NCBI GenBank assembly: GCA_028868305.1 | Contig: JAGWUS010000007.1 | Span: forward strand, 1 to 64,000 | Length of the DNA: 64,000 nt | Direction: 5' to 3' | From: Burkholderiales bacterium | Lineage (GTDB): Bacteria > Pseudomonadota > Gammaproteobacteria > Burkholderiales > Burkholderiaceae_C | In this document: positions 9,244 to 19,362 of the stretch, in pieces | Position numbering within the stretch: the stretch's first letter is position 1 | Layout of the letters: every line of letters starts with the position of its first letter | Program-made: the position numbers and the translations under genes | Notes under the pieces: model-generated | Told to the model about the DNA's origin: nothing | What the model saw: the letters and a program-made list of their open reading frames with translations, nothing else | The model's database searches: none

Positions 9244-11241
9244 ATGTTTTCCACTGCGTTCCTGGATTTGCCACCACTGGCCAGCGCCAGCGGTGAAGTC
9301 ACCCTCCCCGGCTCCAAAAGCATCTCCAACCGCGTGCTGCTGCTGGCCGCCATGTGCCAGGGCACCACCACCATCCATGACCTGCTGGACTCGGATGACA
9401 CCCGCGTCATGCTGGTGGCCCTCAAACAACTGGGCTGCGTCATTGTTCAGGATGGCGCGACCGTGCAAATCACCGGTGTTGCCGGGGAGCTTTCTTCGAT
9501 TGGCGCCAAGCTGTTTTTAGGAAACGCCGGCACCGCGATGCGCCCGCTCACGGCAGCGCTGGCGGTGTTGGGTGGAAACTTTGAACTCAGCGGCATCCCC
9601 CGCATGCACGAGCGCCCGATTGGCGACCTGGTGGATGCGCTGCGCCAGCTGGGTTGCCACATTGACTATTTGGGCAACGAAGGCTACCCTCCCCTGCGCA
9701 TCGGCCAGGCCCATCTGACACTGGGCGCGCCCATCCAAGTGCGCGGCGATGTGTCCAGCCAGTTCCTGACCGCCTTGCTGATGGCGCTGCCGTTGGTGGC
9801 GACACAAGACATCGTGATCGACGTGGTCGGTGAGTTGATTTCGCGCCCCTACATCGAAATTACCCTGAACCTGCTGGAGCGTTTTGGCGTGCGGGTGCGA
9901 CGGGAAGGCTGGCAGCGCTTCACAATTCCCGCAGGCAGCCAGTTGCAGTCGCCCGGCGAAATCCATGTCGAGGCCGACGCCTCGTCTGCTAGCTATTTCA
10001 TAGCACTTGGTGCAATTGCGACGGGGGCTAGCGCTCAAAATGGCATAAAAATCATCGGAGTCGGTGCAGATTCCATCCAGGGTGACATCCGCTTCATGGA
10101 AGCGGCACAGGCCATGGGCGCCCGGATTGAGAGCGGCCCGAACTGGCTGCGCATCCAGCGCGGCGCCTGGCCACTAAAAGCTATCGAACTGGACTGCAAC
10201 CATATTCCCGATGCGGCGATGACACTGGCCGTCATGGCGCTGTACGCCGACGGCACCACCACCCTGCGCAATATTGCCAGCTGGCGGGTCAAGGAAACCG
10301 ACCGTATTGCGGCCATGGCCACCGAGCTGCGCAAACTGGGCGCCACCGTGGTTGAAGGCGCCGATTTCATCCAGGTGACGCCGCCGGCAACAGACGCTGC
10401 ATGGCAGGCCGCCAGCATCCATACCTATGACGACCACCGCGTGGCGATGTGTTTCTCGCTGGCGGCGTTCAATCCTGCCCGTATTCCGGTGCGGATTGAA
10501 GACCCGAAATGCGTTGCCAAAACCTTTCCGGATTATTTCGAAACGCTGTTTTCCGTAGCCCAGGCGCAGCCTGGCTCGATTCCAGTCATTTGTGTGGACG
10601 GCCCCACGGCTTCCGGCAAAGGCACGCTGGCGGCGGTCATTGCGCAACGGCTCGGTTACCACTTCCTGGACTCGGGTTCGTTGTACCGCATTACCGGACT
10701 AGCAGCCACGCGTGCCGGCATTGCACTGGAGCCTTCCAACGAAAAGGCCATCGTGAACCTGCTGCGCACACTGCCCATCCACTTTGAGGGTAGCCATATC
10801 TGGCTGGCGCAAGAAGATGTAAGCGAGGCGATCCGCACCGAAGAAGCGGGCATGAATGCCTCCAGAGTCTCTGCCTTCCCGGCGGTACGCGGGGCGCTTA
10901 TTGACTTGCAACGCGGTTTTCGCAGACTCCCTGGCTTGGTGGCAGACGGTCGCGACATGGGCACCGTCATCTTCCCTGATGCGCCGCTGAAGGTGTACCT
11001 CACGGCCAGCGCCGCCCGGCGTGCCGAGAGACGCTATAAGCAGTTGATTTCAAAGGAAATTCCCGCTATACTCGACAGTCTTCGCGCAGACCTTGAGGCG
11101 CGCGACGCCAGGGATTCTTCCCGCGACGTTGCGCCTTTGAAGCCCGCACAAGATGCCCAGTTGCTGGACAACTCGGATTTGACAGTCGAATCGTCTGTTG
11201 AAACGGTGTTGGCCTGGTGGCAAAGCAAACAGCCTTTTTAG
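9244..11241 (+). CDS. aroA-cmk: Fused EPSP synthase / cytidylate kinase
   Basis: One uninterrupted 665-codon frame carries two enzymes. Residues 1 to about 435 are 3-phosphoshikimate 1-carboxyvinyltransferase ([33 protein letters not shown]; the C-terminal [14 protein letters not shown]). Residues about 445-665 are CMP kinase with P-loop [22 protein letters not shown] and [15 protein letters not shown]. The first makes the chorismate precursor EPSP, the second phosphorylates CMP and dCMP. The two genes are adjacent in many bacteria, and fused annotations exist for Comamonadaceae. Residues about 250-267 ([16 protein letters not shown]) coincide with a copy of repeat family A, giving a slightly longer loop than usual. 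rpsA follows. Confidence 0.93.
   Translation: MFSTAFLDLPPLASASGEVTLPGSKSISNRVLLLAAMCQGTTTIHDLLDSDDTRVMLVALKQLGCVIVQDGATVQITGVAGELSSIGAKLFLGNAGTAMRPLTAALAVLGGNFELSGIPRMHERPIGDLVDALRQLGCHIDYLGNEGYPPLRIGQAHLTLGAPIQVRGDVSSQFLTALLMALPLVATQDIVIDVVGELISRPYIEITLNLLERFGVRVRREGWQRFTIPAGSQLQSPGEIHVEADASSASYFIALGAIATGASAQNGIKIIGVGADSIQGDIRFMEAAQAMGARIESGPNWLRIQRGAWPLKAIELDCNHIPDAAMTLAVMALYADGTTTLRNIASWRVKETDRIAAMATELRKLGATVVEGADFIQVTPPATDAAWQAASIHTYDDHRVAMCFSLAAFNPARIPVRIEDPKCVAKTFPDYFETLFSVAQAQPGSIPVICVDGPTASGKGTLAAVIAQRLGYHFLDSGSLYRITGLAATRAGIALEPSNEKAIVNLLRTLPIHFEGSHIWLAQEDVSEAIRTEEAGMNASRVSAFPAVRGALIDLQRGFRRLPGLVADGRDMGTVIFPDAPLKVYLTASAARRAERRYKQLISKEIPAILDSLRADLEARDARDSSRDVAPLKPAQDAQLLDNSDLTVESSVETVLAWWQSKQPF
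9992..10042 (+). repeat. Repeat family A copy 2, inside aroA in frame
   Basis: GCTATTTCATAGCACTTGGT, then GCAATTG, then GGGGGCTAGCGCTCAAAAT matches the block order of family A. It is read in frame as part of the EPSP synthase domain (residues about 250-267) without disrupting it. It may be a repeat that inserted and was accommodated, or a region partly converted to the repeat. Confidence 0.6.
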
Positions 11242-11335
11242 CTTCGGCCAGAGAGGCAACCTGGTCCCCATAGCTCTTCTCGCGCGTCAGCGCACCGGTT
11301 AACACCAAGCGCCATGGGGTTCAATAACTTAACCC

Positions 11336-11373
11336 CGCGATAAAACGCGAATTAACCTGCGGTTAAAACCGCA
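11336..11373 (+). promoter_or_regulatory. rpsA leader hairpins replacing a Shine-Dalgarno
   Basis: Between aroA-cmk and rpsA lie two hairpins: CGCG-ATAAAA-CGCG (11336-11349) and TGCGGT-TAAA-ACCGCA (11358-11373), the latter ending 7 nt before the ATG. There is no purine-rich ribosome site. In E. coli the rpsA leader also lacks a strong site, folds into hairpins, and is repressed by excess S1. This leader has the same general design; function by analogy is inference. Confidence 0.5.
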
Positions 11374-11380
11374 TAAACAC

Positions 11381-13060
11381 ATGTCTGAATCTTTCGCAGC
11401 CCTATTTGAAGAATCGCTACAACGCTCGGAAATGCGCACCGGTGAAGTTATCACCGCTGAAGTTGTCCGCATAGAGCACAGCTTTGTTGTGGTCAACGCT
11501 GGCCTCAAGTCTGAAGCCTACGTGCCAATCGAAGAATTCAAGAGCGACAAGGGCGAACTCGAAGTCCAAGTTGGCGATTTCGTGTCCGTGGCCATCGACT
11601 CCGTAGAAAACGGCTATGGCGACACCATCCTGTCCCGCGACAAAGCCAAGCGTCTGGCTTCCTGGATGAGCCTGGAAAAGGCCCTGGAATCCGGCGAGTT
11701 TGTCACTGGTACCACCAGCGGCAAGGTCAAGGGCGGTCTGACCGTTCTGGTCAACGGCATCCGCGCATTCCTGCCCGGTTCGCTGGTCGACACCCGTCCT
11801 ACCAAGGACCTGTCTCCGTACGAAAACAAGACCCTGGAATTCAAGGTCATCAAGCTGGACCGCAAGCGCAACAACGTCGTGTTGTCTCGCCGTGCCGTGG
11901 TGGAAGCCTCCATGGGCGAAGAGCGCGCCAAGCTGATGCACACCCTCAAAGAAGGCTCTGTGGTGCAAGGCGTGGTCAAGAACATCACCGAATACGGTGC
12001 GTTCGTGGACCTGGGCGGTATCGATGGCCTGCTGCACATCACCGACATGGCATGGCGCCGCGTCCGTCACCCCTCTGAAGTGGTGACCGCAGGGCAAGAA
12101 ATCACTGCCAAGATCCTGAAGTTCGACACCGAAAAGAACCGCGTGTCTCTGGGTCTGAAGCAAATGGGCGACGACCCATGGATGGGCGTGAACCGCCGCT
12201 ACCCACAAGGTACCCGCATGTTCGGCAAGATCACCAACATCGCCGACTACGGCGCGTTTGTGGAACTCGAACCCGGAATCGAAGGTTTGGTGCACGTGTC
12301 CGAAATGGACTGGACCAACAAGAACGTGGCTCCTTCGAAGATCGTTGCCCTGGGCGACGAAGTCGAAGTCATGGTTCTGGAAATCGACGAAGACAAGCGT
12401 CGCATCTCCCTAGGCATGAAGCAGTGCAAGGCCAACCCATGGCAAGAGTTTGCGCAGAACACCAAGCGCGGCGACCGCGTGAAGGGCCCGATCAAATCCA
12501 TCACCGACTTCGGCGTGTTCGTCGGTCTGGCTGCTGGTATTGACGGCCTGGTGCACCTGTCTGACCTGTCCTGGAATGAGCCCGGCGAAACCGCTGTGCG
12601 CGAATACAAAAAAGGCCAGGAAGTCGAAGCTTTGGTCCTGGCCGTGGACGTGGACCGCGAGCGCATCTCCCTGGGTATCAAGCAGCTCGATTCCGACCCG
12701 TTCACGACCTTCGTGTCGATCAACGACAAGGGCCAGACCGTTACCGGCAAGGTCAAGACTGTGGATGCCAAGGGCGCTGAAATCGACCTGGGCGAAGACA
12801 TCATCGGCTACCTGCGCGCTTCAGAAATCAGCCGCGACCGCGTGGAAGACGCTCGCAACGTGCTGAAAGAAGGCGATGAAGTGACTGCTGTGGTGGTGAA
12901 CGTGGATCGCAAGACCCGCAACATCCAGTTGTCCATCAAGGCCAAGGACATGGCTGACCAGAACGAAGCCATGCAATCCCTGAGCCAGCAATCTGCCCGT
13001 GAAAACGCTGGTACTACCAGCCTGGGCGCTTTGCTGCGTGCCAAGCTCGACAACAACTAA
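11381..13060 (+). CDS. rpsA: 30S ribosomal protein S1
   Basis: The 559-residue protein has six S1/OB-fold repeats. The clearest are [40 protein letters not shown] and [20 protein letters not shown], the fourth to sixth being spaced by about 87 residues. S1 binds mRNA and helps the 30S subunit start on structured or weak ribosome sites. It sits between cmk and ihfB, as in E. coli. The leader has hairpins rather than a Shine-Dalgarno, consistent with autogenous control. Confidence 0.97.
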   Translation: MSESFAALFEESLQRSEMRTGEVITAEVVRIEHSFVVVNAGLKSEAYVPIEEFKSDKGELEVQVGDFVSVAIDSVENGYGDTILSRDKAKRLASWMSLEKALESGEFVTGTTSGKVKGGLTVLVNGIRAFLPGSLVDTRPTKDLSPYENKTLEFKVIKLDRKRNNVVLSRRAVVEASMGEERAKLMHTLKEGSVVQGVVKNITEYGAFVDLGGIDGLLHITDMAWRRVRHPSEVVTAGQEITAKILKFDTEKNRVSLGLKQMGDDPWMGVNRRYPQGTRMFGKITNIADYGAFVELEPGIEGLVHVSEMDWTNKNVAPSKIVALGDEVEVMVLEIDEDKRRISLGMKQCKANPWQEFAQNTKRGDRVKGPIKSITDFGVFVGLAAGIDGLVHLSDLSWNEPGETAVREYKKGQEVEALVLAVDVDRERISLGIKQLDSDPFTTFVSINDKGQTVTGKVKTVDAKGAEIDLGEDIIGYLRASEISRDRVEDARNVLKEGDEVTAVVVNVDRKTRNIQLSIKAKDMADQNEAMQSLSQQSARENAGTTSLGALLRAKLDNN

Positions 13061-13080
13061 GCCCTGTTGTTGACCTGATC

Positions 13081-13125
13081 AAACGGCCGGCCACCCTGAG
13101 TGTTCTTTGGGTGTCGGCCGTTTTT
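13081..13125 (+). terminator. Terminator after rpsA
   Basis: ACGGCCGGCCACCC (from 13083) pairs, with one mismatch, with GGGTGTCGGCCGT and is followed by TTTTT. It lies between rpsA and ihfB and probably reduces, rather than blocks, read-through into ihfB. Confidence 0.8.
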
Positions 13126-13146
13126 CATTGAATACTCTCTTCCAGC

Positions 13147-13458
13147 ATGACTCGCTCCGACCTCGTTGAAGAACTGGCAAACCGTTTCAGCCAGCTGACC
13201 CATCGCGATGCAGAATACGCGGTCAAGGCCATTCTGGATGCCATGAACGATGCGCTGGTGCGTGGGCACCGCATTGAAATTCGCGGCTTTGGCAGCTTCT
13301 CCATCAATCGACGCCCTCCCCGCATGGGACGCAATCCACGCAGTGGCGAGAGTGTTGCCATTCCGGAAAAACGGGTACCGCACTTCAAGCCAGGCAAGGC
13401 CCTGCGTGAAGCTGTAGACCAGCGCACCGCCGAACTGGAGTCCAAGGCCAAGCCCTGA
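13147..13458 (+). CDS. ihfB: Integration host factor beta subunit
   Basis: The 103-residue HU/IHF-family protein starts [20 protein letters not shown] and has the beta-arm signature [21 protein letters not shown], with the proline that intercalates DNA. IHF bends DNA sharply in recombination, replication and transcription. The position after rpsA is the same as in E. coli. A terminator precedes it, so it may also have its own promoter. Confidence 0.96.
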   Translation: MTRSDLVEELANRFSQLTHRDAEYAVKAILDAMNDALVRGHRIEIRGFGSFSINRRPPRMGRNPRSGESVAIPEKRVPHFKPGKALREAVDQRTAELESKAKP

Positions 13459-13497
13459 AGCGGCGCTATTAGAATCACTCCCTCACCGAGGAGATGA

Positions 13498-13815
13498 ATG
13501 AAACAGATCGCATGGCTCTTTAAGTGGTTACTTAAAGCGGCCATTTTTTTTACCCTGTTCGCTTTCGCACTGAACAACCAGGGCGACACGACGGTGCACT
13601 TTTTCTTTGGCTACCACTGGACAGCACCTATGGTTCTGGTGGTGCTGGTCGCCTTCGCAACTGGACTGGTGATTGGTGTACTGGGCATGGTGCCGCGCTG
13701 GTGGCGCCACCGCCGCGAAGCGCTGCAGGCGCGTTTTGCCGCGCGCGAAGCCACCAATGCATTGAGTGCCGAAGCCAGCAAACAGGGAACTCCCCCTCGA
13801 CCCGATGGACTTTGA
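13498..13815 (+). CDS. lapA: LapA-family inner membrane protein (DUF1049)
   Basis: The 105 residues contain two transmembrane segments (about 8-26 and 42-64) separated by a short loop with NNQGDTTVHFFFGY, the DUF1049/LapA pattern, followed by a basic cytoplasmic tail. A GAGGAG ribosome site lies 5 nt upstream of the ATG. The 3' end overlaps lapB. LapA is co-encoded with LapB, which controls LpxC stability and LPS assembly; its own role is modest or unclear. Confidence 0.88.
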   Translation: MKQIAWLFKWLLKAAIFFTLFAFALNNQGDTTVHFFFGYHWTAPMVLVVLVAFATGLVIGVLGMVPRWWRHRREALQARFAAREATNALSAEASKQGTPPRPDGL

Positions 13816-14962
13816 TATCACCCTGATCCTGCTGGGCCTGCCCGTGGCGTTCGTGCTGGGCTGGGTGGCGTCACGCATGGACCTGCGCCAGCTGCGCCTG
13901 GAAAACCGCCAGGCCCCGAAGGCCTACTTCAAGGGCCTGAACTTTTTGCTCAACGAACAACAGGACCAGGCCATTGACGCGTTCATTGAGGCCGTGCAAA
14001 ACGACCCGGACACCTCGGAACTGCACTTCGCACTGGGCAACCTGTTCCGCCGCCGTGGTGAATACGAGCGTGCTGTGCGGGTGCACCAGCACTTGCTCTC
14101 CCGTGGCGACCTGAGCCAGGACGACCGCCACCGTGCGCAGCACGCGCTGGCTCTCGACTACCTGAAGGCCGGTCTGCTGGATCGCGCCGAGGACGCCCTG
14201 CTCAAGCTCGAAGGCTCCCGCTTTGAAGCCCAGTCCCGCCTGGCACTGCTGGCCAACTACGAGCGTTCCCGCGACTGGCCCAACGCTGCCATCATTGCGC
14301 AAAAACTCGAAACCTCGGGCCAGGGCAGCTTCAAGGGGCGCCTGTCACACTACCTCTGCGAACAGGCGGCAGATGCCTGCACTGCCAAAGACGAAGCGAA
14401 AGCCCAATCATTGCTGGAACATGCGATCTCCACCGCACCGCATGCCGCGCGCCCCCGCATGGATCTGGCACGCCTGCAATACCAGCAGGGGCACGCGGCT
14501 GAAGCCTTTGCCACCCTGATGGACGCCATCACCGCCGCACCCGCCGCCATAGCCCTCATGGCCGCACCGCTGGTCCAGTATGCAGTGAACTCCGGGCAGG
14601 GTGGCGCCGCACTGGAGCACCTCAAGTCCCTCTATTCCGAGGTTAGATCTCTCGACCTGCTTGACGCCATCGTAGCGCTGGAAGCCGCGTCTGGCGATGC
14701 CACGGCCAGCGCGCGCGACTGGTACGCACGCCACCTCGAGAAAGAGCCATCCCTGGTGGCCGCTGCCAAATGGATTGCGGGAGAAAAGCTCGAGCACGAA
14801 CAGTTTCACCCCCAGGTCCAACGCGCACTGGACCATGCCGTCAAACCCCTTACGCGCTACCGCTGTGCCGCCTGCGGCTTTGAAGCCAAGCAGCATTTCT
14901 GGCAATGCCCGGGCTGCCAGGCCTGGGACAGTTACCCGGCGCGCCGTGTCGAAGAACTATGA
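13805..14962 (+). CDS. lapB: LPS assembly protein B, TPR adaptor
   Basis: The 385-residue protein has an N-terminal membrane anchor (MDFDITLILLGLPVAFVLG), an array of TPR repeats (about 45-340) and a C-terminal rubredoxin-like zinc ribbon (YRCAACGFEAKQHFWQCPGC). In E. coli LapB/YciM guides FtsH to LpxC and so limits LPS synthesis. The start chosen is the ATG at 13805, which overlaps lapA by 11 nt and gives the membrane anchor at the N-terminus; an upstream start would add 13 residues overlapping lapA. The stop overlaps the rfaE1 start as ATGA. Confidence 0.92.
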   Translation: MDFDITLILLGLPVAFVLGWVASRMDLRQLRLENRQAPKAYFKGLNFLLNEQQDQAIDAFIEAVQNDPDTSELHFALGNLFRRRGEYERAVRVHQHLLSRGDLSQDDRHRAQHALALDYLKAGLLDRAEDALLKLEGSRFEAQSRLALLANYERSRDWPNAAIIAQKLETSGQGSFKGRLSHYLCEQAADACTAKDEAKAQSLLEHAISTAPHAARPRMDLARLQYQQGHAAEAFATLMDAITAAPAAIALMAAPLVQYAVNSGQGGAALEHLKSLYSEVRSLDLLDAIVALEAASGDATASARDWYARHLEKEPSLVAAAKWIAGEKLEHEQFHPQVQRALDHAVKPLTRYRCAACGFEAKQHFWQCPGCQAWDSYPARRVEEL

Positions 14963-15897
14963 ACACCATGACGATTTCAAAAGAACAATTGGCCAAGGCC
15001 CGCGTGCTGGTGGTTGGCGACGTCATGCTGGACCGCTACTGGTATGGTGCGGTAGACCGCATCAGCCCCGAGGCCCCGGTACCCGTGGTACGCATTACGC
15101 GGGAAGAAGAGCGCTGCGGCGGTGCTGCCAACGTGGCCTTTAACGCCGCGTCCCTGGGCGCACAAGCCACCCTGCTCACCGTCGTGGGCGATGACGAGGC
15201 CAGCCACAAGCTGGAGGCACTGGTGGCCAAGACCGGCATCCGCACCCATTTCGGTCGTGATGCCGACCTCAAGACCACCGTGAAGCTGCGGGTTATCGGA
15301 CGCCAGCAGCAGTTGCTGCGCCTGGACTTCGAGAACACCCCCAAGAGCGAGATACTGGCGTCCCAGACGGCCACGTTCACGGAACTGCTTCCACAGCATG
15401 ACGCAGTGCTGTTTTCAGACTACGGCAAAGGTGGCCTGGCCCATGTGAGCGACATGATTGCGCAAGCCCGGGCTCTGTCCAAGCCGATCCTGATCGACCC
15501 CAAGGGCAACGACTTTTCACGCTACCAGCGCGCCAGCGTCATCACCCCCAACCGGGCCGAACTGCAGCAGGTCATTGGCGCCTGGAATACCGAAGATGAA
15601 TTGCGTACCAAGGTGCACAACCTGCGCAATGCGCTGCATCTGGATGCCGTACTGCTGACCCGCAGCGAAGAAGGTATGACATTGTTTGATGCGCAAGGTC
15701 AGTTGCATGTGAGCGCGCAGGCACGCGAGGTGTTTGACGTCACCGGTGCTGGTGACACCGTCATCGCCACCATGGCCGCGCTGGTGGGCGCCGGCATGAG
15801 CCTGCGGCAAGCCCTGCCCCTGGCCAACCGGGCTGGTGGTGTGGTCGTGGGTAAATTTGGTACCGCTACCGTTTCCTATGAGGAGTTGTTTGCATGA
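14959..15897 (+). CDS. rfaE1: D-glycero-beta-D-manno-heptose-7-phosphate kinase
   Basis: This is a PfkB-family kinase of 312 residues with [15 protein letters not shown] at the N-terminus, [14 protein letters not shown], and the catalytic anion hole [15 protein letters not shown] near residue 270. It lacks the nucleotidyltransferase half of E. coli HldE, so the adenylyltransferase must be encoded elsewhere. It phosphorylates heptose-7-phosphate on the way to ADP-heptose for LPS inner core. It overlaps lapB and hldD by ATGA junctions, so the three are translationally coupled. Confidence 0.93.
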   Translation: MNTMTISKEQLAKARVLVVGDVMLDRYWYGAVDRISPEAPVPVVRITREEERCGGAANVAFNAASLGAQATLLTVVGDDEASHKLEALVAKTGIRTHFGRDADLKTTVKLRVIGRQQQLLRLDFENTPKSEILASQTATFTELLPQHDAVLFSDYGKGGLAHVSDMIAQARALSKPILIDPKGNDFSRYQRASVITPNRAELQQVIGAWNTEDELRTKVHNLRNALHLDAVLLTRSEEGMTLFDAQGQLHVSAQAREVFDVTGAGDTVIATMAALVGAGMSLRQALPLANRAGGVVVGKFGTATVSYEELFA

Positions 15898-16913
15898 CCC
15901 GTATCGTTGTAACTGGCGCGGCTGGTTTTATTGGCAGCAACATTATTGCGGGTCTCAATGCCCGCGGCATGGACGACATCATTGCGGTGGACGATCTCAA
16001 GCAGGGTGACAAGTTTCGCAATCTGGCTGATCTGAAAATTGCCGACTATGTGGACGCTGACACCTTCTACGACGAATTCGCATCTGGCCACTATGGCCAG
16101 ATCGAAGCGGTGTTCCACGAAGGCGCCTGCAGCGACACCATGGAACTGGATGGCAAATACATGATGGCCAACAACTACACGCTGTCCTGGCACCTGTTTC
16201 AGGCCTGCCAGAAGCGCGGGGCGCGCCTGCTGTATGCCTCCAGTGCAGCCACCTATGGCGGTTCAGACACTTTCCGTGAAGATCCGGCGTTTGAACTTCC
16301 GCTCAACGTCTACGGCTACTCCAAGCTGCTATTTGACCAGCGCATGCGCCGCGAATGCGGCACTGACTTCCATCGCACCAAAGCCGGTAAAACCATGCAG
16401 GTGGTCGGCTTCCGGTATTTCAACGTCTACGGCCCGCGGGAACAGCACAAGGGGCGCATGGCCAGCGTGGCATTCCACCAGTTCCACCAATACACAACCG
16501 AAGGCAGAGTCAAGCTTTTTGGGGAATATGGCGGCTACCCGGCAGGCGGCCAGATGCGCGACTTTGTTTTCATTGACGACGTGGTAGCGGTGAACCTGTG
16601 GTTCTTCGACCATCCCGGGCAGTCCGGAATCTACAACCTGGGTACAGGCCGGGCCCAACCCTTCAACGATGTGGCCATTGCGGTGGTAAACACCCTGCGC
16701 GAGAAAGAGGGCAAGTCGGCTCTGTCGCTGCAGGAGGCCACGACCCAGGGACTGATCGAATACATAGCCTTCCCAGATGCCCTGCGTGGCAAGTACCAGG
16801 CCTACACCCAGGCCGACCTGACGGCACTGCGCGCCACCGGCTGCGACCACGTCTTTGCCGACGTGCAAAGCGGTGTGCAAAGCTATGTGCGCAATCTTGC
16901 GGGGCAAAAGTAA
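15894..16913 (+). CDS. hldD: ADP-glyceromanno-heptose 6-epimerase
   Basis: This 339-residue short-chain dehydrogenase-type epimerase has the NADP fold [14 protein letters not shown], the substrate loop [14 protein letters not shown] typical of HldD, and the catalytic YGYSK. It turns ADP-D-glycero- into ADP-L-glycero-D-manno-heptose, the donor for LPS core. It starts on the rfaE1 stop (ATGA). Nothing in the sequence suggests that the following gene belongs to the same function. Confidence 0.95.
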   Translation: MTRIVVTGAAGFIGSNIIAGLNARGMDDIIAVDDLKQGDKFRNLADLKIADYVDADTFYDEFASGHYGQIEAVFHEGACSDTMELDGKYMMANNYTLSWHLFQACQKRGARLLYASSAATYGGSDTFREDPAFELPLNVYGYSKLLFDQRMRRECGTDFHRTKAGKTMQVVGFRYFNVYGPREQHKGRMASVAFHQFHQYTTEGRVKLFGEYGGYPAGGQMRDFVFIDDVVAVNLWFFDHPGQSGIYNLGTGRAQPFNDVAIAVVNTLREKEGKSALSLQEATTQGLIEYIAFPDALRGKYQAYTQADLTALRATGCDHVFADVQSGVQSYVRNLAGQK

Positions 16914-17025
16914 TCGCCAACAACCCTGTCAACGCACGGTGTTTGGCATCCGTTAGCTAGCTACACTTTTCAATAAGTGTGTCGCATCCCCAACCCAACC
17001 CCAACTCAACCCAAGGGAGTTACCT

Positions 17026-17526
17026 ATGCTGAAGAAAATTCTGGCCATCGTTACCATGATGTATGCCGCCGTATCTTTTGCTGCCGTCGACGTCAACAAA
17101 GCGTCCGCTGCCGAACTGGATGGCATAAAGGGCATCGGCCCCGGCATTTCCACCAAGATTCTGGATGAGCGCAAGAAGGGGAACTTCAAGGACTGGAACG
17201 ACTTCATCGATCGGACCAAAGGCGTGGGCGAAGGCAATGCCGCCAAGTTTTCCGCCGAAGGCCTGACTGTCAACGGAGCCACCTACAAGGGTGCTCCAGC
17301 TGCCAAGGCAGCAACACCGGCCGCTCCAGCGCCTGCTGCGGCACCTACTGCCAAAGAGGAAAAAAAGGACGCCAAGGCTGAGGCTAAAAAGGCCAAGGCA
17401 GAAGAAAAGGCCAAGAAGGCTGAAGAAGCCAAAGCTAAGAAGGAAGCTGCAAAGCAGGCCAAGGCTGACAAGAAGGACGCGAAAGCCGAAGCCCCCAAAG
17501 CCGCCGCCAGCGCTGCCAAGAAGTAA
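17026..17526 (+). CDS. ComEA-like helix-hairpin-helix protein with Lys/Ala-rich tail
   Basis: The 166-residue protein has a signal peptide (MLKKILAIVTMMYAAVSFAA), a ComEA-type helix-hairpin-helix domain (about 22-75; VDVNKASAAELDGIKGIGPG), then an Ala/Pro linker and about 55 residues of Lys/Ala/Glu-rich repeats (about 106-166). HhH domains of this type bind double-stranded DNA, and ComEA proteins capture it in the periplasm during transformation. The long basic tail is not part of ComEA and could bind DNA or LPS or be a structural helix. A strong AAGGGAG ribosome site precedes the ATG. A terminator follows. Confidence 0.8.
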   Translation: MLKKILAIVTMMYAAVSFAAVDVNKASAAELDGIKGIGPGISTKILDERKKGNFKDWNDFIDRTKGVGEGNAAKFSAEGLTVNGATYKGAPAAKAATPAAPAPAAAPTAKEEKKDAKAEAKKAKAEEKAKKAEEAKAKKEAAKQAKADKKDAKAEAPKAAASAAKK

Positions 17527-17541
17527 TCCGCTTCACTCCCC

Positions 17542-17567
17542 AAAAACCCGCACAGGCGGGTTTTTTG
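17542..17567 (+). terminator. Terminator after the HhH protein gene
   Basis: AACCCGC, loop ACA and GCGGGTT followed by six T residues, 16 nt after the stop codon. Confidence 0.88.
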
Positions 17568-17604
17568 CTTCTGGGCCTGGCAAAAAGATGGGAAACTCGG
17601 TCAC

Positions 17605-18003
17605 ATGCTGTCTGTCTTTGCAATCTGTCTGGGGGCCTGCGTTGGAGCCCTGTCCCGCTGGGGTCTGGGGCTGTGGCTCAATCCCGTTGGCGTAGCCGCA
17701 GGCTCCGCCCTGCCCTTGGGAACCCTGGCCGCCAACCTGATTGGTGGCTACCTGATTGGCGTATGCGTCGCCGTCTTTCAGGCCCTGCCGCAACTGGACC
17801 CGGCGTGGCGCCTGGCACTCGTTACCGGCTTTCTGGGCGCGCTCACCACGTTTTCCAGCTTTTCTGCCGAGGTAGTGGCCATGCTGGGCCAACAGCGCTA
17901 CGCACTGGCACTGGGCACGACCACCCTGCACCTGTGTGGCTCACTGTTGCTGACCGTGGCGGGTTTACGAACCGCTACGTTTTTCATAGCTAGCCGTGCA
18001 TGA
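17605..18003 (+). CDS. crcB: Fluoride ion exporter CrcB/Fluc
   Basis: The 132-residue, four-helix membrane protein carries the Fluc signatures GACVGALSRWGLG, GTLAANLIGGYLIG and TGFLGALTTFSSFSAEV. It forms dual-topology dimers that export fluoride. The last residues (ATFFIASRA) and the stop lie in a copy of repeat family A, so the C-terminus appears to have been set by the repeat. No fluoride riboswitch is visible in the 37 bp between the preceding terminator and the start. Confidence 0.92.
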   Translation: MLSVFAICLGACVGALSRWGLGLWLNPVGVAAGSALPLGTLAANLIGGYLIGVCVAVFQALPQLDPAWRLALVTGFLGALTTFSSFSAEVVAMLGQQRYALALGTTTLHLCGSLLLTVAGLRTATFFIASRA

Positions 18004-18027
18004 TTGACGGGGGCCATATGCCAATTT
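17974..18027 (+). repeat. Repeat family A copy 3, crcB end to nhaD start
   Basis: GCTACGTTTTTCATAGCTAG, then CCGTGCA, then GGGGGCCATATGCCAATTT follows the family A pattern more loosely than other copies. It encodes the last 9 residues of CrcB and forms the leader up to the nhaD ATG. Confidence 0.55.
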
Positions 18028-18028
18028 C

Positions 18029-19345
18029 ATGCATACCAACCGAGCTCTCCTGGTCATTCCTATGCTCACTGCGCTCACCCTGATTTTTGTACTGGTCTAT
18101 GCGGCCATTGCTCTGGAGCACCCGCTCAAGGTCAACAAATCGGCCAGCGCCCTGCTCGGTGCGGGCCTGCTTTGGACGATCTATGCATTGGGGCAAGGCG
18201 ATGCCCACCTGGTGGGCGAGCAGTTGAACGAGTCCCTGATGGGCACAGCGCAGATTGTGTTCTTCCTGATGGGCGCCATGACGATTGTGGAAGTGGTGGA
18301 CGCGCACAACGGCTTTGAAGTCATCACCTCGCGCATCAAGACCACCCAGCTTTCCTCCCTGATGTGGATGGTGGGTTTTGTCTCGTTCTTCCTGAGTTCG
18401 ATTCTGGACAACCTGACCACCACCATCGTGATGGTGTCGCTGATGAAGAAACTGCTGGACAAGCGCGAGGACCGCCTGTTCTTTGCCGGCATCATCGTCA
18501 TTGCGGCCAACGCGGGTGGCGCCTGGACGCCAATTGGTGACGTGACCACCACCATGCTGTGGATTGGCGGTCAGATCACCGCCGTGGAAATCATGAAGGG
18601 CCTGTTCATCCCCTCACTGGCCAACCTGCTGGTGCCTTTGGGCATTACCGCCTGGATGCTAGGCAGCCGTCCCGTGATTGCGCCACATCACTACAACAGC
18701 GACGAACTGTTCGAAACCACGGCATTCGAGCGCAACCTGATGTTCTTCATGGGCCTGGCGATTCTGGTGCTGGTTCCGGTGTTCAAAACCGTCACCCACC
18801 TGCCCCCCTTCATGGGCATTCTGCTGGGTCTGGGTGTCCTGTGGATGGTGGGTGACCTGGTGCACCGCAAGGAAGAAGGCCTGCGTAAACAGCGCCTGAC
18901 GCTGGCACGTGCCCTAACCCGCATCGACATGAGTTCCATCGTGTTCTTCATCGGCATTCTGCTGAGCGTTGCCGTACTGGAACACACCCATATCCTCTCC
19001 AGCATCGCTCAGTGGCTGGACACAACCGTGGGCCGCCAGGACATCATCGTGGTGCTGATAGGCCTGGTGAGTGCCGTGGTTGACAACGTGCCCCTGGTGG
19101 CCGCCAGCATGGGCATGTACAGCCTGCAGCAATACCCTGCAGACAGCTTCCTGTGGGAGTTCATGGCCTATTGCGCAGGCACCGGTGGCTCCATCCTGAT
19201 CATCGGCTCTGCCGCGGGTGTGGCAGCCATGGGACTGGAGAAAATCGACTTCATCTGGTACGTCAAAAAAATATCATGGCTGGCACTGGCTGGCTACTTC
19301 AGCGGCGCAATCCTCTACATCGTGCAGTTCCGACTACTGCACTGA
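18029..19345 (+). CDS. nhaD: NhaD-type sodium/proton antiporter
   Basis: The 438-residue membrane protein has about 12 hydrophobic segments of the ion-transporter superfamily. SSILDNLTTTIVMVSLMKKL and ANAGGAWTPIGDVTTTMLWI are the NhaD-type motifs, and the second half repeats the pattern (GLVSAVVDNVPLVAASMGMY). NhaD exchanges Na+ or Li+ for protons in alkaline or saline conditions. The leader is made of a repeat copy and has no clear ribosome site, so ATG 18029 is the likely but not certain start (MLTAL further in is an alternative). Its 3' end converges with uspA. Confidence 0.88.
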   Translation: MHTNRALLVIPMLTALTLIFVLVYAAIALEHPLKVNKSASALLGAGLLWTIYALGQGDAHLVGEQLNESLMGTAQIVFFLMGAMTIVEVVDAHNGFEVITSRIKTTQLSSLMWMVGFVSFFLSSILDNLTTTIVMVSLMKKLLDKREDRLFFAGIIVIAANAGGAWTPIGDVTTTMLWIGGQITAVEIMKGLFIPSLANLLVPLGITAWMLGSRPVIAPHHYNSDELFETTAFERNLMFFMGLAILVLVPVFKTVTHLPPFMGILLGLGVLWMVGDLVHRKEEGLRKQRLTLARALTRIDMSSIVFFIGILLSVAVLEHTHILSSIAQWLDTTVGRQDIIVVLIGLVSAVVDNVPLVAASMGMYSLQQYPADSFLWEFMAYCAGTGGSILIIGSAAGVAAMGLEKIDFIWYVKKISWLALAGYFSGAILYIVQFRLLH

Positions 19346-19362
19346 CCAAGGCTCAGCAGGCG

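Noticed and set aside
17568-17604. Fluoride riboswitch before crcB
   Set aside because: Only 37 bp separate the preceding terminator from the start, too short for the aptamer, and its conserved pseudoknot sequence is absent.
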